Positions 25,374-35,048 are shown, counted from the first letter of the stretch. The stretch is 64,000 nt of DNA from Paractinoplanes tereljensis (GCF_016862435.1 NZ_BOMY01000034.1:186001-250000), one strand, 5' to 3'. Notes: a model not told the origin generated them from the sequence alone. Numbers and translations: made by a program.

Positions 25374-26126
25374 ATGACAAGGGCGAACACACCACCGGCT
25401 GTCGAGCTGCGTGGTGTCTCCAAGACTTACGGGTCCGGCGAGCGTGCGGTGACCGCGCTGAACGCGCTGGACGTGGTCTTCCCGGCCGGCACGTTCACCG
25501 CGGTGATGGGCCCGTCCGGGTCGGGCAAGTCGACGCTGCTGCACTGCGCGGCCGGCCTCGACCGGGCCACCGGCGGCGAGGTGATCATCGACGGCACGCC
25601 GGTGGGCGGGTTGTCCGAGCGGGCGCTGACCAGGTTGCGCCGGGCCCGGGTCGGCTTCGTGTTCCAGGCGTTCAACCTGATCGCGGCGCTGACCGCCGCG
25701 CAGAACGTGGCGCTCCCGCTGCGCCTGGCCGGCCGGAAACCGGAACCGGGTGAGGTCACCGCGATGCTGGGTGAGGTCGGCCTGGCCGACCGGGCCGGGC
25801 ACCGGCCGGGCGAGCTGTCCGGCGGCCAGCAGCAGCGGGTGGCGATCGCCCGGGCCCTCGTCACCCGCCCGGCGGTGTTGTTCGCCGACGAGCCGACGGG
25901 TGCGCTCGACGCCGCGTCGGGCCGGGAGGTGCTGCGGCTTCTGCGGGCGGCGGTCGACCGGCACGACCAGACCGTCGTGATGGTCACGCACGACCCGTTC
26001 GCGGCCGCGCACGCCGACCGGGTTGTCTTCCTGGCCGACGGCCGCCTCGTCGATTCGCTCGACGGTCCGTCCGGGGCGCAGGAGATCGCGGTCCGCACGG
26101 CCCACCTGGAAGAGGTCATGTCGTGA
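25374..26126 (+). CDS. ABC transporter ATPase (MacB/LolD type)
   Basis: A 250-residue ATP-binding subunit with Walker A GPSGSGKST, Q-loop VFQAFNLIAALT, signature LSGGQQQRVAIARAL, Walker B VLFADEPTGALD and the H-loop MVTHDPFAA. It drives the FtsX-type permease encoded next, whose GTG overlaps its stop (GTGA). Such pairs export peptides, lipoproteins or antibiotics, or act with a sensor kinase in resistance. The start is possibly leaderless: TAGCTG lies six bases before the ATG and no ribosome site is visible. Confidence 0.94.
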   Translation: MTRANTPPAVELRGVSKTYGSGERAVTALNALDVVFPAGTFTAVMGPSGSGKSTLLHCAAGLDRATGGEVIIDGTPVGGLSERALTRLRRARVGFVFQAFNLIAALTAAQNVALPLRLAGRKPEPGEVTAMLGEVGLADRAGHRPGELSGGQQQRVAIARALVTRPAVLFADEPTGALDAASGREVLRLLRAAVDRHDQTVVMVTHDPFAAAHADRVVFLADGRLVDSLDGPSGAQEIAVRTAHLEEVMS

Positions 26127-28453
26127 GCCTCGCCTGGCACATGGTGCGGCACCGGTTCGGCGGTTTCGCCGGCACGTTCGTGGCGATCGCCCTGGGCGTG
26201 GCGCTGGTGGCCGGTTCCACCACGATCTACCTGTCCTCCCGGCCCGAGGCGCCGGAGCGATATTCGGCGTCGCCGGTGCTGGTCCGCTCCCCGTCGGTGG
26301 GCAAGAACAGTTACGGCGAGCCGGAATACCAGTCCTGGACGGCCGCCGAGGCCACCCGGTTGTCGGCCCGGCTGGCCGCCCTGCCCGGCGTGACGGCGGC
26401 CGCCGCCGACCCGGTCTTCTACGTGCAGCGCGTCGTCGCGGGGCGGCCGACCGGCGATCCCACCGATGCCCTGCTCGACGGGCACGCCTGGTCCTCGGCG
26501 CGGCTCGGCGGCTACCGGCTGTCCGCGGGCACGCCGCCGCGCCGTCCGGACGAGGTCGCGGTCGACGGCGCGGCGCCGGGCAGCCGCATCGAGGTGCTCA
26601 CCGCCGCCGGCCCGGCCACCTGGACGGTGACCGGCACGGTCGACGGCCCCGGCTTCTACGTCGCCGACCCGGCCGCCCTGACCATGTCGTCCGGCGTCCG
26701 CGTCATCGGCCTCACGGTCGACGGCGACGCCGCTCAGGTGGCCACCGCCGCGCGCGACGTCGTCGGGGCGGCGGGCGAGGTGGTGGCCGGCCACGACCGC
26801 AACTCGCTGGAGCCGGCCGCCGTGACCCGGGTGCGCTGGCTCGGCGCGCAGCTGCTGATCGCGATGGTCGGCCTGGGCGGTTTCGTCGCGGTGTTCGTGG
26901 TGGCCTCGACGTGCGCGCTGAGTGCCGCCCAGCGCCGCCGCGAGATCGGCCTGCTGCGTGCGGTCGGCGCGACGCCCGGGCAGGTGCGCCGGTTGATGTA
27001 TGCGGAGACGCTCGTAGTCGCGGTGCTGGCCGCCCTGGCCGGCCTTCCGCTCGGGGCACTCACGGCTCCGCTGCTGGCCGGCCCGCTCGTCGGCGTGGGC
27101 CTGGAGCCGGCCGGGTACACCGTGACCATGCAGCCGCTGGCCCTGGCCGGCTCGTTCGTCCTCGGCGTGCTGGTCGCCCTGGCCGGTGTCGGGGCCGCGG
27201 CCCGGCGGTCCAGCCGGGTGCCCGCACTCGACGCCCTGCGGGAGGCAGCCGTCGAACGGCGGGCGATGACCCCGCTGCGCTGGACAGCGGGTGGCGCGAC
27301 GGCGGCGCTCGGCGCCTTCCTGCTGGCGAAGATGCCGTCGATGCCGGTAACCGACCGGTCAACGGCGGGTCTCGGCGCCGCGATGCTCCTGCTGACCGCG
27401 GCGGCGCTGCTGGCACCGGTGGTGATCGTGCCGCTGGTGCGCGTGGTGACGTGGCCGTGGCGGCGGGCCGCCATCGGCATGCTGGTCCGCGAGGGCACCC
27501 TGGTGGCCGTGCGGCGGGTGGCGTCCACGGCGGCGCCGGTGCTGCTGACGGTCGGCTTCACGGTGCTGCTGACCGGCACGGTCGCCACGATCGACGGCGT
27601 GCAGGGCGCGGCCGACGCCGACAAGATCCCGGCCGCCACGGTCCTCGCCCCCGACGGCACCCCCGGCCTGACCGAAGCGGCCGTCGCCGCCCAGACCGGC
27701 ACGTCACAGCTCCCCACTCGCGTCCTGATAACGCACGGCGGCACCACGGCCGGGTATTACGCCGCCGGCCCGGCCAGCGGTAGCGGGATGGTGCTCGACA
27801 AGGCGACCGCGGCCGAATTGCGGGCCTCGGCCGGCGACGGCGTTGACCTCCGGTGGGCGGACGGGAGCACCTCACGCATGGTCGTTCGGGCGGTCCGGGC
27901 TGAGGCCGGGCCCGGCATGCTGGTGCCCCGCGAACTGGTTCGCCGGCACGATCCGGCCGCGTTGACCGAGGCCGTCCTGCTCAGCGGCTCGCCGGTCGCC
28001 GCGGTCGGGGCGCGGGCCATGACGGCCCGGGACTACGTGCAGGCCGACCTTGACGAGGAGGGTGAGCTGGTCGATCTGTTCCTCGCGGTGCTGATCGGCC
28101 TCACCGTGGGCTACACCGGTCTGGCCGTGGCCAACACGCTGCTGATGGCGACGGCCGCGCGCCGCCCCGAGTTCCGCACTCTGCGGCTGTCCGGAGCATC
28201 GGGCGGCCAGATCCTGCGGGTCACGTCGGCCGAGGCGCTGCTGGCCGTCGCCGTCGGCACCATGCTGGGCGGCGCCGTGGCCGTGGCCTCGCTCGGCGGC
28301 TTCCGCGCGGCCGTCGAGGCGGAGCTGAGCCGCCCGGTCCCGCTGGTCATCCCGTGGGGCACCGCCGCCACCGTGATCGCCACCTGCGCCGTGATCGCCC
28401 TGGCCGCCACCGCCCTGCCGGTCATGCGCGGCACCCGGGCAGCGACCGGATAA
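26123..28453 (+). CDS. FtsX-type ABC transporter permease, two-domain
   Basis: A 776-residue permease with an N-terminal helix, a large outside domain (about residues 45-240), an FtsX domain (LRAVGATPGQVRRLMYAE) and a second FtsX domain near the C-terminus (LRLSGASGGQILRVTSAE). The duplicated layout of about ten helices is typical of actinobacterial peptide or antibiotic exporters that need no separate membrane-fusion protein. It is translationally coupled to the ATPase gene. Confidence 0.92.
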   Translation: MSLAWHMVRHRFGGFAGTFVAIALGVALVAGSTTIYLSSRPEAPERYSASPVLVRSPSVGKNSYGEPEYQSWTAAEATRLSARLAALPGVTAAAADPVFYVQRVVAGRPTGDPTDALLDGHAWSSARLGGYRLSAGTPPRRPDEVAVDGAAPGSRIEVLTAAGPATWTVTGTVDGPGFYVADPAALTMSSGVRVIGLTVDGDAAQVATAARDVVGAAGEVVAGHDRNSLEPAAVTRVRWLGAQLLIAMVGLGGFVAVFVVASTCALSAAQRRREIGLLRAVGATPGQVRRLMYAETLVVAVLAALAGLPLGALTAPLLAGPLVGVGLEPAGYTVTMQPLALAGSFVLGVLVALAGVGAAARRSSRVPALDALREAAVERRAMTPLRWTAGGATAALGAFLLAKMPSMPVTDRSTAGLGAAMLLLTAAALLAPVVIVPLVRVVTWPWRRAAIGMLVREGTLVAVRRVASTAAPVLLTVGFTVLLTGTVATIDGVQGAADADKIPAATVLAPDGTPGLTEAAVAAQTGTSQLPTRVLITHGGTTAGYYAAGPASGSGMVLDKATAAELRASAGDGVDLRWADGSTSRMVVRAVRAEAGPGMLVPRELVRRHDPAALTEAVLLSGSPVAAVGARAMTARDYVQADLDEEGELVDLFLAVLIGLTVGYTGLAVANTLLMATAARRPEFRTLRLSGASGGQILRVTSAEALLAVAVGTMLGGAVAVASLGGFRAAVEAELSRPVPLVIPWGTAATVIATCAVIALAATALPVMRGTRAATG

Positions 28454-28486
28454 TCGCGGAGACTTACCCGGTTCATCACGCGGGTA

Positions 28487-28515
28487 TCGACTCTGTCCAT
28501 CGTGGATGTTAGCGT
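28487..28515 (+). promoter_or_regulatory. Predicted promoter of the small secreted protein gene
   Basis: TCGACT (28487-28492), a 17-base spacer and TAGCGT (28510-28515) make a reasonable vegetative-type promoter. Transcription would then start around 28521, at the foot of the hairpin described next. Confidence 0.45.
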
Positions 28516-28520
28516 CCAGG

Positions 28521-28542
28521 ATTATCGGCAGAAACCGATAAT
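28521..28542 (+). promoter_or_regulatory. Perfect 8-bp hairpin in the short leader
   Basis: ATTATCGG, a six-base loop and CCGATAAT form an AT-rich perfect inverted repeat just before the ribosome site GAGAGG and the ATG at 28555. It is at the predicted transcript start, so it may be an operator or a 5' stabilising hairpin. Confidence 0.6.
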
Positions 28543-28554
28543 GAGAGGCCGCTC

Positions 28555-28896
28555 ATGCACGGCAAGAATGCCCTGCGCAGAATCCTCAGAAAAGCGTCCG
28601 TATTTCTGACCGTCGTCGTGTCGCTGGTGACGATTTCGGCCACGCCCGCCCATGCGGCCGGCTTCTATTATCGCAACTACTACTTTTTCGGATCCAGTCC
28701 GAACATATTGAACGAAGCCCTGGACACCGCCGGCAACACCGGCGCCGATGATTCGGTATTGCGACACAGCCTCACCAGCAACACGAACGCGCTCTGGATA
28801 CGCCCGTACATCTGCGTCTATCTCTATTACACCGTCAATCCCACCGTGACCAAATGCGCGGGCGACGGCGCCTGGATGCAGTACAACGGCGGCTGA
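28555..28896 (+). CDS. Small secreted Tyr-rich protein, unknown
   Basis: A 113-residue protein with a clear Sec signal peptide (residues 1-34, basic start, hydrophobic core VFLTVVVSLVTIS, cleavage after AHA). The mature 79 residues are rich in Tyr, Phe and Asn, with only two Cys (in YICVYLYY and TKCAGDG) that may pair. Codon use is less GC-rich than in its neighbours, which hints at recent arrival. I recognise no family. It sits alone between two ABC exporters of opposite direction. GAGAGG precedes the ATG. Confidence 0.8.
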   Translation: MHGKNALRRILRKASVFLTVVVSLVTISATPAHAAGFYYRNYYFFGSSPNILNEALDTAGNTGADDSVLRHSLTSNTNALWIRPYICVYLYYTVNPTVTKCAGDGAWMQYNGG

Positions 28897-28922
28897 ACCG
28901 GCCGCCCGGGCGGGCAGCCGGT
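28897..28922. terminator. Hairpin between convergent secreted-protein and exporter genes
   Basis: ACCGGC at 28897-28902 pairs with GCCGGT at 28917-28922 around the self-complementary CGCCCGGGCG, immediately after the stop codon. Confidence 0.5.
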
Positions 28923-28938
28923 CCGTCAGCCACAAAAG

Positions 28939-30216
28939 TCAGGCACGCATGACGGTGGCGATCGGGATGCCGGCTGCTCGCAGGGCGGGGACGAAACCGC
29001 CCAGGATGCCCGCCACGATGCCGGCGAGGATGCCGGCCACGCCGGCCTCCCACGGGAACTGGACGTTGTGCAGCAGCGGTTCGCTGTCGCCGATCAGCAT
29101 CGACACGGCTTTCAGGCCGGCTACGCACACGCCGATCGCGGCCGCGGCCGTGAGCAGGCCGGTCAGCAACGTTTCGGCGAGAACAATGCCGGCCAGCAGC
29201 ATTCGCGGGGTACCCACGGCGCGGCGCAGGGCGAACTCCTCGATCCGTTCGCCCACGGTGGCCAGGCCGACGTTGAGGATGCCGGCCACGCCGATCAGCA
29301 GCACCAGGCCCGCCATCGAGAAGAAGATCAGGCGCATCAGCGTCAGCTCCTTCTGGCGGTGCTTGCGGGATTCGACGGTGGACACGTAGGTCTCGACGCC
29401 GGCGCCGCGCAGCTTGGTGGTCAGGATCTGCTCGGTCGGGGTTTCCGGGGCCAGCAGCACCCGCATCTCGGCGCCGCCGTTGCCCAGATTCGCGGGCGAC
29501 AGCCAGTTGGTGAGCTCGTCGAGGCGGACGTACGCGCGGGGTTGCTGGTCGCCGTCGTCGATGACGCCGATGAGCTGCGGGGTCAGGTTGGCGGAGGCGC
29601 CGGTGACCCGCATCTCGGCGGGGACCCGGTAGCGGTCGAAGCCCTTCGCGGCCTCCTGGTTCAGCACCAGGCGCGGGGCCATCGACGGCATCGTGCTGAA
29701 GTCGAGCCAGCGGCCGGACTGCTGGGTGAACGGGCGGAACATCCGCACGTCGCCGGTCAGCGCGGTCAGGCGCACCTCGATGGCGGCACCCTCGGGACCG
29801 TTGCTGGTGTCCGGCTCGCAGCGGCCGTCGCCGTAACAGACCATGCCACCGCCCCAGTCCTCGTCGATCGGGGATCCGCCCTCGTTGACCGGGCGGACGC
29901 CGGGCTCGCCGATGATCGCCGAGACGCCGAGAGTCGCCACGCCGTCGGTGCGGCCCTTGAGCGTGCTGATGACGATGTCGGCGGCCTTGGGCTCCGGGGG
30001 CATGTCGACGATGCGGGTGCCGTCGATGCCGTCGGTGAGTTGCAGGTCGGCGAGCAGGGCCTTCTCGGCGATGCTGGCGCCGGCCTGGACGACCACGACG
30101 GCGGACACGCCCAGGAAGAGGCTGACCATGGACAGCAGGGTGCGCAGTTTGCGGGCGCGGATGCCCTGCAGCCCGATGATCAGCGAGGAGCGGAAGCGAC
30201 CGGAGAATCTCCTCAT
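28939..30216 (-). CDS. MacB-like FtsX permease
   Basis: A 425-residue permease: one N-terminal helix after RKLRTLLSMVSLFLGVSA, a periplasm-side MacB core domain (about residues 55-275) and three C-terminal helices in an FtsX domain with FALRRAVGTPRMLLAGIVL. The outside domain carries a pair of Cys (MVCYGDGRCEP). With the ATPase and the adaptor encoded upstream it makes a MacAB-type tripartite exporter without an outer-membrane part. Its ATG overlaps the stop of the ATPase gene. Confidence 0.92.
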   Translation of the reverse strand: MRRFSGRFRSSLIIGLQGIRARKLRTLLSMVSLFLGVSAVVVVQAGASIAEKALLADLQLTDGIDGTRIVDMPPEPKAADIVISTLKGRTDGVATLGVSAIIGEPGVRPVNEGGSPIDEDWGGGMVCYGDGRCEPDTSNGPEGAAIEVRLTALTGDVRMFRPFTQQSGRWLDFSTMPSMAPRLVLNQEAAKGFDRYRVPAEMRVTGASANLTPQLIGVIDDGDQQPRAYVRLDELTNWLSPANLGNGGAEMRVLLAPETPTEQILTTKLRGAGVETYVSTVESRKHRQKELTLMRLIFFSMAGLVLLIGVAGILNVGLATVGERIEEFALRRAVGTPRMLLAGIVLAETLLTGLLTAAAAIGVCVAGLKAVSMLIGDSEPLLHNVQFPWEAGVAGILAGIVAGILGGFVPALRAAGIPIATVMRA

Positions 30217-30905
30217 GCCGGCACCCGCTCGGTGAGCACGCCGGCGTCCAGGTCGAGGATGCGGCCCATCCGGGCGGCGTGGTCGCGGTCGTGGGTGACC
30301 AGAATCAGGCCGCAGCCGCGGGTGGTCGCGGCGAGCAGGGCGTCGATGACCAGGGCGCCGGTCTCGGTATCGAGGGCGCCGGTGGGTTCGTCGGCGAGCA
30401 GCACCCGGGGGTTGCGCACCAGGGCGCGGGCGATGGCGACCCGTTGTTGTTCGCCACCGGACATCCGGGCCGGGCGGTTCTTCGCGAGGTGGGCGATGCC
30501 GACCAGGTCGAGGGCTTCCAGCACCCGGGCCCGGCGTTCCCGGCGGGGCAGCCAGCCCTGGCCGTTGACCAGGGCCATCGCCACGTTCTGGGCGGCGGTG
30601 AGGTGCTTGAGCAGGAAGAAGCGCTGGAACACGAAGCCGAAATGCGAGCTGCGGAGCTTGGCGGCGCGGCGTTCGGGCACCCGGCTGATGTCCTGCCCGG
30701 CCAGCTCGTACTGGCCCGAGTCGGCCCGGTCGAACAGGCCGATCACGCTGAGCAGGGTGCTCTTGCCGGAACCGGACCGGCCGACGATGGCGACGCTCTC
30801 GCCGGCCGCCACGGTCAGGTCGACGCCGTCCAGGATGGTGCGGGGCTCCTGCTGGCCCTTGAGCACCTTGGTGATGCCGGTCAGCCGGATCAGCGGGTCG
30901 GTCAT
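30213..30905 (-). CDS. ABC transporter ATPase (MacB/LolD type)
   Basis: A 230-residue ATPase with Walker A GRSGSGKSTLL, Q-loop VFQRFFLLKHLT, signature MSGGEQQRVAIARAL, Walker B VLLADEPTGALD and H-loop LVTHDRDHA. It is the middle gene of a three-gene operon; its start overlaps the adaptor stop and its stop overlaps the permease start, which gives fixed co-translation. Confidence 0.95.
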   Translation of the reverse strand: MTDPLIRLTGITKVLKGQQEPRTILDGVDLTVAAGESVAIVGRSGSGKSTLLSVIGLFDRADSGQYELAGQDISRVPERRAAKLRSSHFGFVFQRFFLLKHLTAAQNVAMALVNGQGWLPRRERRARVLEALDLVGIAHLAKNRPARMSGGEQQRVAIARALVRNPRVLLADEPTGALDTETGALVIDALLAATTRGCGLILVTHDRDHAARMGRILDLDAGVLTERVPA

Positions 30906-31885
30906 CCCACGGCTCCGGACGGGCCATTCTGGCCGGGAGCCGCCGTGGGCAGGTCGGGACCGGGCACCGCGATGGTCTCGTCGCCGCGCAGGCCCTTGCG
31001 GATCTCCACCACCTTGCCGTCGGTGAGGCCGAGGGTCACGTCGACGGTCTTGCGGGTGCGGTCCTCGCCGACCACGTCGACCTTGCCCTTGCCCTGGATG
31101 CCGGCGACCGCTTCCACCGGCAGGACCAGGACGTGCGAGGCCTTCGCGGTGACCACGTCGAGGGTGACCGACGCGCCGTTGATCAGCTTGATTTCCTCGG
31201 GGGCGGTGCAGACGAGGCGCAAACCGGTGGGTTCGGAGCCGGGAGCGGACTCCGAGTCGCCGACGACGGGCGGGGCGCTGGGGCCGGCAGAGGCCGGCGG
31301 CGAAACCACAGGCGGTTCCGGGATGGTCCCGGCCGGCAGGGCCGCAATCGTCCCCAGGGCGCTGCACTCGAACGGGCCCGGTCCGTTGGTGATCTGCCCG
31401 CGCACGGTCTTCACGGCACCGGCGATCCGGTAGGCCTGGGCGCTGTCGATGTCGGCGACGATGCCGTACCCGGCGTAGCGGGCCGAGATGACCGGCATCC
31501 CGGCGGTCACGTCGGAGCGGTCGTCCATCAGCCGGCCGGCCAGGATCGAGTCCTTCGGGATCTCGACCCGGCGGGGCACCCCGTCGTCCCAGATCGACGC
31601 CACCCAGATCGGCCGGGTCGACGCGGTCTTGGCCGGCTGGCGATCCACGTACCGCAGCTCGCCGTCGACCGGCGCGACGATGCCGAAGACCGGATTGATC
31701 TCGACCTTCCCGGCCAGGCTGATCTGGTTGGTGAGGTCCTGCCGGGTCGGCTTCACCGTGGTCACCACCGTGCCGCGCGCCTCCAGGCCGGGAGTCTGCG
31801 CCGCCTCACCGGTCGAGCTGCACGCGCAGAGCACGGCGCCCGCCGCCACCAGCACCCCCACCCGGGCAAGCCTGCCTCTGTCCAC
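30902..31885 (-). CDS. MacA-like membrane-fusion lipoprotein
   Basis: A 327-residue adaptor. The signal segment ends in a lipobox-like VLCAC, so it is probably lipid-anchored. The chain has a barrel-sandwich start (VKPTRQDLTNQISLAGKVE), a Pro/Ala/Ser linker near residues 180-215 where the coiled coil would be, and a C-terminal domain LVLPVEAVAGIQGKGKVDVV. This resembles actinobacterial HlyD/peptidoglycan-binding-like partners of MacB permeases. GTG start with GGAGGG upstream. Confidence 0.83.
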   Translation of the reverse strand: MDRGRLARVGVLVAAGAVLCACSSTGEAAQTPGLEARGTVVTTVKPTRQDLTNQISLAGKVEINPVFGIVAPVDGELRYVDRQPAKTASTRPIWVASIWDDGVPRRVEIPKDSILAGRLMDDRSDVTAGMPVISARYAGYGIVADIDSAQAYRIAGAVKTVRGQITNGPGPFECSALGTIAALPAGTIPEPPVVSPPASAGPSAPPVVGDSESAPGSEPTGLRLVCTAPEEIKLINGASVTLDVVTAKASHVLVLPVEAVAGIQGKGKVDVVGEDRTRKTVDVTLGLTDGKVVEIRKGLRGDETIAVPGPDLPTAAPGQNGPSGAVG

Positions 31886-32114
31886 CGATCAATCCCTCCG
31901 GCCGAATCCCCCGCCGCCCGGCCGAAACCAGGAGAAGCCATGGATCATCGACGATCCGGCACGGCGGAGCAGAGGTTACAGCGATCACGCAACCCCGGAG
32001 CGCGACGGCGCGCTAACCCGAAACACCGGCGAAATGGGGGGTTCTGATGGCCAGGCCGGGCATGCTCGAATGAGACCCGGACCACACCCGAGAAACGTGA
32101 AGGGGAAAGACGGC

Positions 32115-33662
32115 ATGCTCAACCTCTCCGTCCTGCTGGAGGACAGCGCTCGCAACTATCCGGAGCGGGTGGCGGTCGTCCTCGGGGAAACGCGGCTCAC
32201 CTACGCCCAGCTCAACGCGGCGGCCAACCAGGTGGCCAACCTGCTCGCCGAGCGCGGCATCCGGCCCGGTGACAAGGTCGCGCTGTCCTGCCCCAACCTC
32301 CCGTACTTCCCGGTCGTCTACTACGGCATCCTCAAGTCCGGCGCGGTGGTCGTCCCGCTGAACGTGCTGCTCAAGGGCCGGGAGATCGCCTACCACCTGG
32401 CCGACTCGGACGCCAAGGCCTACCTCTGCTTCCAGGGCACCCCCGAGCTGCCGATGGGCGCCGAGGGCCACACCGGCTTCCAGCAGGCCGACGACTGCGA
32501 GCACTTCTTCCTGATCACCGCCGACCCGGCCGCGCCGAGCACGGTCGACGGGGCCGAGACGCTCGGCCAGGCCCTGAGCGGCAAGAGCCCGGTCTTCGAA
32601 TCGGTGCTGCTGCCCGAGACCGACCCGGCCGTCATCCTCTACACCAGCGGCACCACCGGACAGGCCAAGGGCGCCGAGCTCAGCCACTCCAACCTGATCC
32701 TCAACGCGCTCACCTGCAACCGGCTGTTCCAGAGCAAGCCGGGCGTCGACACGCACCTGCTGGTGCTGCCGCTGTTCCACTCGTTCGGCTCGACGGTCAA
32801 CATGAACGCCGGTTTCGCCACCGCCTCGACGCTGGTGCTGCTGCCCCGGTTCGACGCGGCGGCCGCGGTGAAGCTGCTCGATCAGGAAAGCGTCACGTTC
32901 TTCGCGGGCGTGCCGACGATGTGGTGGGGGCTGCTCAACGCGCTCACCGAGGATGTCGACGTCGAGCGGATCGCCGGCAACATGCGGGTCGCGGTGTCCG
33001 GCGGGTCCAGCCTGCCGGTCGAGATCATCAAGGCGGTCAAGGAACGCTTCGGGGTGACCATCCTCGAGGGGTACGGCCTGTCCGAGACCTCGCCGGTGGC
33101 CACCTTCAGCGACCCGAACAGCGATCCCCGCCCCGGTTCGATCGGCATCCCGATCTGGGGCGTCGAGGTGAAGCTGATCGACGAGCAGTGGAACACGATC
33201 GACGGGGTCGACGAGATCGGCGAGATCGCCATCCGCGGCCACAACATCATGCGCGGCTACTACGGCCGGCCGGAGGCGACCGCCGAGGTCATCAAGGACG
33301 GCTGGTTCCGCAGCGGTGACCTGGGCCGGCGCGACAAGGACGGCTTCTACTACATCGTCGACCGGGCCAAAGACATGATCATCCGGGGTGGCTTCAACGT
33401 CTACCCGCGGGAGATCGAGGAGGTCCTGATGACCCACGAGGCGGTCTCCCTCGCCGCGGTCATCGGGGTGCCGCACCAGAGCCACGGCGAAGAGGTCAAG
33501 GCGTTCGTGATCCTCAACTCGGGCGCCACGGTCACCGAGGACGAATTGGTCGCCTGGGGCAAGGAGCAGATGGCGGCCTACAAATACCCCCGGGTCGTCG
33601 CCATCGTCGAGTCGCTGCCGATGACCGCCACCGGAAAGTTGCTCAAGCGTGCCCTCACCTGA
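32115..33662 (+). CDS. Long-chain fatty-acid/acyl-CoA ligase
   Basis: A 515-residue ANL enzyme that makes acyl-CoA through an acyl adenylate. It shows YTSGTTGQAKGAELSHSN (P-loop), LEGYGLSETSPVATF, GWFRSGDLGRRDKDGFYYIV and the C-terminal catalytic Lys motif LPMTATGKLLKRAL. The N-terminal region and the linker IVDRAKDMIIRGGFNVYP are those of medium/long-chain acyl-CoA synthetases. AGGGGAAAG precedes the ATG. It is divergent from the MacA gene across 229 bp in which I see no further gene. Confidence 0.92.
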   Translation: MLNLSVLLEDSARNYPERVAVVLGETRLTYAQLNAAANQVANLLAERGIRPGDKVALSCPNLPYFPVVYYGILKSGAVVVPLNVLLKGREIAYHLADSDAKAYLCFQGTPELPMGAEGHTGFQQADDCEHFFLITADPAAPSTVDGAETLGQALSGKSPVFESVLLPETDPAVILYTSGTTGQAKGAELSHSNLILNALTCNRLFQSKPGVDTHLLVLPLFHSFGSTVNMNAGFATASTLVLLPRFDAAAAVKLLDQESVTFFAGVPTMWWGLLNALTEDVDVERIAGNMRVAVSGGSSLPVEIIKAVKERFGVTILEGYGLSETSPVATFSDPNSDPRPGSIGIPIWGVEVKLIDEQWNTIDGVDEIGEIAIRGHNIMRGYYGRPEATAEVIKDGWFRSGDLGRRDKDGFYYIVDRAKDMIIRGGFNVYPREIEEVLMTHEAVSLAAVIGVPHQSHGEEVKAFVILNSGATVTEDELVAWGKEQMAAYKYPRVVAIVESLPMTATGKLLKRALT

Positions 33663-33758
33663 GGACAAAGGGGGGACTCCGCCGACCGCCGGCCGTCCGT
33701 AGACTCGGCGCCTTGCGCGAATACCGCACAGTAGGACTCGCGGTGGACGGAGGAAAGC

Positions 33759-35048
33759 TTGAGCACAGCGGTGGTGAACCGGCCCGCGCCGGCAGCACGG
33801 GCGACAACGACAACGGCGCGCCTCAAAGCCCTACGCCAGACGTCACCCGGCCGGCTCCAGCTGATGCTCGCCGCCCTGATCGCGCTGGGCCTGCTCACCG
33901 GTTTGCTGGCCGGGGTCACCGGTCAGCAGGCGGCGGCCGGCACCACCGATCTCGGCAACCGCGCCCAGCCGCTGCTGGCCGAGGCCGAGACGATCTACGC
34001 CAACCTGGCCGACGCCGACACCACGGCGGCGCAGGCGTTCCTGGCCGGCGGTCTCGAGCCGGCCGCGCTCACCGAGCGCTACAACGACGACCTGACCAGG
34101 GCCACCACCGCCCTGACCGAGGCGGCCCGGCTCACCCCGGAGGGCAGCGCGGCGGCCGGCTCGGTGCAGGCCATCTCGACCGGCCTGGCCCGTTACACCG
34201 CCCTGGTGGCCACCGCGCGGGCCGACAACCGCCAGGGCCTTCCGGTCGGATCGTCCTATCTGTCCTCCGCGTCGGAACTCAACCGCACCGCCCTGCTGCC
34301 CGAGGCCAAGAACCTGTTCGACCTCGCCCAGCGGGAGGTCCGCGACGGCTACACCGGCGCCGCCGGCGGCTGGTGGTCGGGCTTCTTCGCGCTGCTGCTC
34401 GTGGCCCTGCTCGGCGCGCTGTGGCTGGCCCAGCGCTACCTGAGCCGGCACACCCACCGCACGTTCAACGTCCCGCTGCTGGCGGCCACGGTGCTGACCC
34501 TGATCCTCGGCCTCGGCACCGCCACCGTCCTGCTGACCCAGAATCAGCATCTCGACCGGGCCGCCGACACCGGCTCCACCCCGGTCGTGCAGCTCGCCGA
34601 GGCCCGCATCCTGGCCCTGCAGGAGCGCGGGGACGAGGCGCTGACCCTGGCCATGCACGGCAGCAGCGACGAGCCCGAGAAGCGCTGGCAGGCCGCGAAC
34701 CCGCAGTTGAAGGCGGCCCTGAACAACTCCTACCTGCCCAGCAGCACCCCGGGCAGCTACCAGGAGTACGCCGCCGCCCACGAGCAGATCCGCAAACTCG
34801 ACGGGCAGGACGGCAACTACGACGGCGCGGTCGAGCTGGCCATCGGCACCGACACCACCGGCAAGTTCGAGCAGGTCACCGCCGACCTCACCAAGGCCCT
34901 CGACGAGCGGAAGATCGCGTTCACCGCCGAGATCGACAAGGCCGGGCGCGGCCTGACCGCCCTGGCGATCCTCGGGCCGCTGGCCGCGCTGGCGATCTGC
35001 GCGCTGGCCTTCGCCGGCATCCGCACCCGGCTGGAGGAGTACCGCTGA
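33759..35048 (+). CDS. glnX: GlnX-like membrane signal-transfer protein
   Basis: A 429-residue protein with four membrane helices (near residues 35-55, 205-225, 245-262 and 400-420) that frame two helical outside domains. There is no HAMP or kinase domain. The position directly before a GlnH-type lipoprotein and PknG matches the mycobacterial pknG-glnX-glnH locus, where GlnX passes the GlnH amino-acid signal to PknG. TTG start with GGAGGAAAG just upstream. It overlaps the next gene (TGATG). The symbol rests mainly on context and topology. Confidence 0.75.
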   Translation: MSTAVVNRPAPAARATTTTARLKALRQTSPGRLQLMLAALIALGLLTGLLAGVTGQQAAAGTTDLGNRAQPLLAEAETIYANLADADTTAAQAFLAGGLEPAALTERYNDDLTRATTALTEAARLTPEGSAAAGSVQAISTGLARYTALVATARADNRQGLPVGSSYLSSASELNRTALLPEAKNLFDLAQREVRDGYTGAAGGWWSGFFALLLVALLGALWLAQRYLSRHTHRTFNVPLLAATVLTLILGLGTATVLLTQNQHLDRAADTGSTPVVQLAEARILALQERGDEALTLAMHGSSDEPEKRWQAANPQLKAALNNSYLPSSTPGSYQEYAAAHEQIRKLDGQDGNYDGAVELAIGTDTTGKFEQVTADLTKALDERKIAFTAEIDKAGRGLTALAILGPLAALAICALAFAGIRTRLEEYR

